DNA of 7,625 nucleotides from an uncultured Clostridia bacterium (GTDB taxonomy: Bacteria > Bacillota > Clostridia > Christensenellales > Borkfalkiaceae): contig CAKQMM010000045.1 of assembly GCA_934254755.1 (NCBI GenBank), positions 1-7,625 on the forward strand. The letters run 5' to 3'. Shown here piece by piece: positions 5,702-7,625 of the stretch. Below the pieces are notes generated by a model that ran no database searches, was not told where the DNA came from, and worked only from the letters and a program-made list of their open reading frames with translations. The position numbers and the translations under genes are program-made. How positions within the stretch are numbered: the stretch's first letter is position 1; the number at the start of each line of letters is the position of its first letter.

Positions 5702-5729
5702 AAAAAGCCGCGTGTAATGCGGCTTTTTT
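5702..5729 (-). terminator. rmuC terminator, probably bidirectional
   Basis: AAAAAGCCGC (5702-5711) pairs with GCGGCTTTTT (5719-5728) around a seven-base loop. The stem has T-runs on both strands. It lies 14 bases beyond the rmuC stop and separates rmuC from the small-ORF array. Confidence 0.9.
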
Positions 5730-5742
5730 AATATAAACAATT

Positions 5743-7014
5743 TTAAATATTTTCGTCTTCCGCGCTTATTGCGGAGGTGTTTAGCGGCTCAAAGCCTATT
5801 GCGCCTGCGGAAGTTGAAACTTCTTTAAGGCTGCGGTTTATGGCGCGCGTTCTTACTCCTATAAGCTTATCTAAATCTCCGCTCGTAACGTTAAGGCGGG
5901 TTTGAATTTGCACTAAAATTTCGTTAAACTTTTCAAACTCGCCTTTGACGGCGTTTAAAACGCGCCACACTTCGTTTGATTTTTTCTGTATTGACAGGGT
6001 TTGGAAGCCCATTTGCAAACTGTTTAAAAGTGCAGCCATCGTGGTGGGGCCCGCTACGGTTACTGAAAATTTTGCTTGCAACTCTTCCACAAGTCCTTGC
6101 TTAACGACTTCCGCATAAAGGCTTTCCACGGGTAAAAACATAACGGCGAAATTTGTTGTGTCGGGCGGGCAGATATACTTTTCTTTGATATCTTTTGCCA
6201 TACCCTTAATGCGTTGCACAAGCTCTTTGCGGCGTTCTTCGTACGCGGCAAAATCGTTTTTTTCGTAAGCGTTTTGCATGTCGGTGTAAACGGTGTAGGG
6301 GAACTTGCTGTCTATCGGCAACAAAACTTCGCCGTCGCTTCTTCCTGGCATTTTAATGGCAAACTCAACGGGGTCTTTGCTTTGTTTGTTGGTGACTACG
6401 TTTTTAAGGTATTGTTCGGGCGGCAAAATTTGTTCTATAATCGAGCCTAAGCGAATTTCGCCGAAAATACCCGTGGTTTTTACGTTTGAAAGAACCTTCG
6501 TCAAACTCCCGACGTCTTTTGATATGCTTTGCATCTCTCCGACGGTTTTAGTGACTTTTTCAAGCTCGTCGGTCAAATATTTAAACGATTCTTTAAACCT
6601 GTTGTTCAGCGTTTCGGTTAGTTTTTCATCAACCGTTTGTTTGATTTCGGATAGTTTTTTCTCGTTGCCTTCCTGCATTTTCAAAACGTTGCGTTCAAGG
6701 GTCAAGCGGATATTTTCGAGTTTTTCAAGCTGACTGCGCTCGGTTTTTTCAAGCGCGCTTGCGGTAAGTTCGCCGTTGCGGGCGATTTGCCTGTCCATGT
6801 TTTCAAGCCTTAAAATTACGTTTTCGCCCGACTTTTTGTTCGAGGTTTCAAGCGCGTCGGCAATAATTTTAACGCTTGACGAAAACGAACCCGTAATTTC
6901 GTCTTTATCTTGCTTGCTTATTTCGCTTACGCTCTTGCTTTTTTTAACGCCTATGAGCGTTGCGATGCTTAAAACGAGTGTTGCCGCACATAAAATAACT
7001 GCTAAATAAATCAT
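5743..7014 (-). CDS. rmuC: RmuC family DNA recombination protein
   Basis: RmuC limits DNA inversions at short inverted repeats in E. coli and is predicted to be a nuclease; its exact reaction is unproven. This protein has 423 residues. An N-terminal membrane segment (about 2-22) is followed by a long charged coiled coil (about 60-175). The conserved core begins at GIFGEIRLGSIIEQIL (182-197) and contains LPIDSKFP (232-239), the DxK element of a restriction-endonuclease-like fold. FLPVESLYAEV (293-303) and AGPTTMAALL (321-330) are further family motifs, and a helical C-terminus follows. The ATG at 7014 is supported by AAGGTGG four bases upstream and by the membrane anchor starting right after it. 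It appears monocistronic. Its nearest downstream feature is an inverted and tandem repeat region, a suggestive but probably chance pairing given RmuC's role. Confidence 0.95.
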   Translation of the reverse strand: MIYLAVILCAATLVLSIATLIGVKKSKSVSEISKQDKDEITGSFSSSVKIIADALETSNKKSGENVILRLENMDRQIARNGELTASALEKTERSQLEKLENIRLTLERNVLKMQEGNEKKLSEIKQTVDEKLTETLNNRFKESFKYLTDELEKVTKTVGEMQSISKDVGSLTKVLSNVKTTGIFGEIRLGSIIEQILPPEQYLKNVVTNKQSKDPVEFAIKMPGRSDGEVLLPIDSKFPYTVYTDMQNAYEKNDFAAYEERRKELVQRIKGMAKDIKEKYICPPDTTNFAVMFLPVESLYAEVVKQGLVEELQAKFSVTVAGPTTMAALLNSLQMGFQTLSIQKKSNEVWRVLNAVKGEFEKFNEILVQIQTRLNVTSGDLDKLIGVRTRAINRSLKEVSTSAGAIGFEPLNTSAISAEDENI

Positions 7015-7044
7015 AAAACCACCTTTATTTAATTATTCGTACCG

Positions 7045-7050
7045 ATTATA
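7045..7050 (-). promoter_or_regulatory. Possible -10 element of rmuC
   Basis: A consensus TATAAT on the minus strand, 31 bases before the rmuC ATG. No good -35 lies 16-18 bases upstream (only a T-run); TTGTCA is present but just 12 bases away. The promoter is therefore plausible but incomplete. Confidence 0.45.
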
Positions 7051-7129
7051 CCCGATAAATGTTGACAAAAAAGTGCACTATTTAAAAATAAATTTTATAT
7101 GGCGCGAATTTTTGACTCATAAAGCGATG

Positions 7130-7162
7130 TAAAATTAAAGCGGAGCGAACTTATCGCTCCGC
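7130..7162 (-). terminator. Terminator of the glycoside hydrolase gene
   Basis: A perfect nine-base-pair GC-rich stem, GCGGAGCGA (7140-7148) with TCGCTCCGC (7154-7162), and a five-base loop. On the minus strand it is followed by TTTAATTTTA, an interrupted T-run. It lies 26 bases beyond the stop at 7189. Confidence 0.75.
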
Positions 7163-7188
7163 AAATTTAATATTAAGGCTCAATGTTT

Positions 7189-7625
7189 TTAAAATTCAAC
7201 GGTAATTACGCCCGATTTAAGTCTGTCGGCTTTCGCGATAAGGGTGCATTTTCCGTGCTTATCGGATAGTTTTACCGCTACGCCGATTCTACCTTCGCGC
7301 ATGCGGCGGACGGGTAGAAAAACGCTCGAGTGGTCACTGACGTCAGACCCCGTCGCGAGAACTCTTCCCGAGCCGCTTGCCGTAAAATAAACGGTGGGGC
7401 AGGCGTCGTATACGGGCAAACCTTTATCGTCAACGACGTAGCAACTGAATATCGCAACGTCTTTTCCGTTGGCGGTTGCGTCGGGCGTTTCAAGCGTAAA
7501 CGCTAATTTTTCGCCTTTACCGCTCGTGATTTTTTCGTCAGTTGCGAGTATTTTGCCGTCTTTGTCGTATCCTACGACTTTAAGCGTGCAGGGCGCGTAA
7601 TCGACAAGCCATTCGGCGTGACCGT
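7189..7625 (-). CDS. C-terminal part of a glycoside hydrolase family 2 enzyme (beta-galactosidase-like)
   Basis: The last 144 residues of a larger protein; the frame is open to the right edge, so the true start lies outside and internal TTG or ATG codons are not starts. Visible are a DUF4982-like strand region, EWLVDYAPCTLKVVGYDKDG, equivalent to the usual W-V-Y-PG-L-AVGYxxG pattern, then an Ig-like module. That module carries VAIFSCYVVDDKGLPVYDA, the signature ASGSGRVLATGSDVSDHSS (cf. GxGRxxGxxNGDPxSHE) and a final strand AKADRLKSGVITVEF. These C-terminal modules are found in GH2 enzymes that hydrolyse beta-galactosides, beta-glucuronides and related sugars. The catalytic acids lie upstream and are not in the window, so the substrate cannot be stated. 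The NGDP-type motif is altered to TGSDVSDH. A hairpin terminator follows. Confidence 0.8.
   Translation of the reverse strand, partial: GHAEWLVDYAPCTLKVVGYDKDGKILATDEKITSGKGEKLAFTLETPDATANGKDVAIFSCYVVDDKGLPVYDACPTVYFTASGSGRVLATGSDVSDHSSVFLPVRRMREGRIGVAVKLSDKHGKCTLIAKADRLKSGVITVEF

Noticed and set aside
6305..6733. 142-codon plus-strand open frame
   Set aside because: Antisense to the rmuC coding sequence; no recognisable family or ribosome site.
7062..7090. Plus-strand promoter from TTGACA at 7062-7067
   Set aside because: No -10 at a usable spacing, and the sequence downstream is antisense to the glycoside hydrolase gene.
5055..7112. Shared 12-mer GGCGCGAATTTT at 5055-5066 and 7101-7112
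   Set aside because: Short, in A/T-rich intergenic DNA, with no shared flanking sequence or position relative to genes; likely chance.
7278..7493. 71-codon minus-strand open frame overlapping the glycoside hydrolase
   Set aside because: Out of frame with the GH2 C-terminal domain, which is recognisable and open to the window edge.

Overview
The window reads as chromosomal core DNA of a low-to-mid GC Firmicute, most likely an uncultured gut-type Clostridia; the exact lineage is inference. The evidence is the block rpmB (leftward) | yloU-fakA-recG (rightward), a Bacillota arrangement resembling B. subtilis rpmB / yloU-yloV-sdaAB-sdaAA-recG. Strong AGGAGG-type ribosome sites, sigma-A-like promoters with 17-bp spacers and classic hairpin-plus-T terminators also fit.

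Layout. Positions 1-387 (minus) hold the first 129 codons of hypoxanthine phosphoribosyltransferase (hpt), cut by the left edge, behind a short structured leader. rpmB (543-731, minus) has its own promoter and terminator. A divergent intergenic region separates it from yloU (951-1301, plus), which is followed 15 nt later by fakA (1317-2945). A strong terminator closes fakA, and recG (2994-5000) starts only four bases after its T-run. After the recG terminator, one promoter drives tRNA-Val(UAC) and tRNA-Gly(GCC), which also have a terminator.

The stretch 5312-5742 is the unusual part. On the minus strand it holds about two and a half tandem copies, roughly 120 bp apart, of a unit made of an AGGAGG ribosome site, a ~30-codon ORF and a 16-bp palindrome. 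One copy is intact (5535-5627), one is decayed (5405-5507) and one keeps only its last codons (5660-5680). The decayed copy is also half of a ~147-bp fold-back inverted repeat. The last two genes are on the minus strand: rmuC (5743-7014) and the C-terminal 144 residues of a secreted-type or cytosolic glycoside hydrolase family 2 enzyme (7189-7625, cut by the right edge).

Functionally this is housekeeping: purine salvage (hpt), ribosome (rpmB), use of exogenous fatty acids (fakA with its yloU partner), replication-fork repair (recG, rmuC), tRNAs, and a sugar-cleaving enzyme. No complete new multi-gene system is visible. The tandem small-ORF array is the only real candidate for something undescribed.
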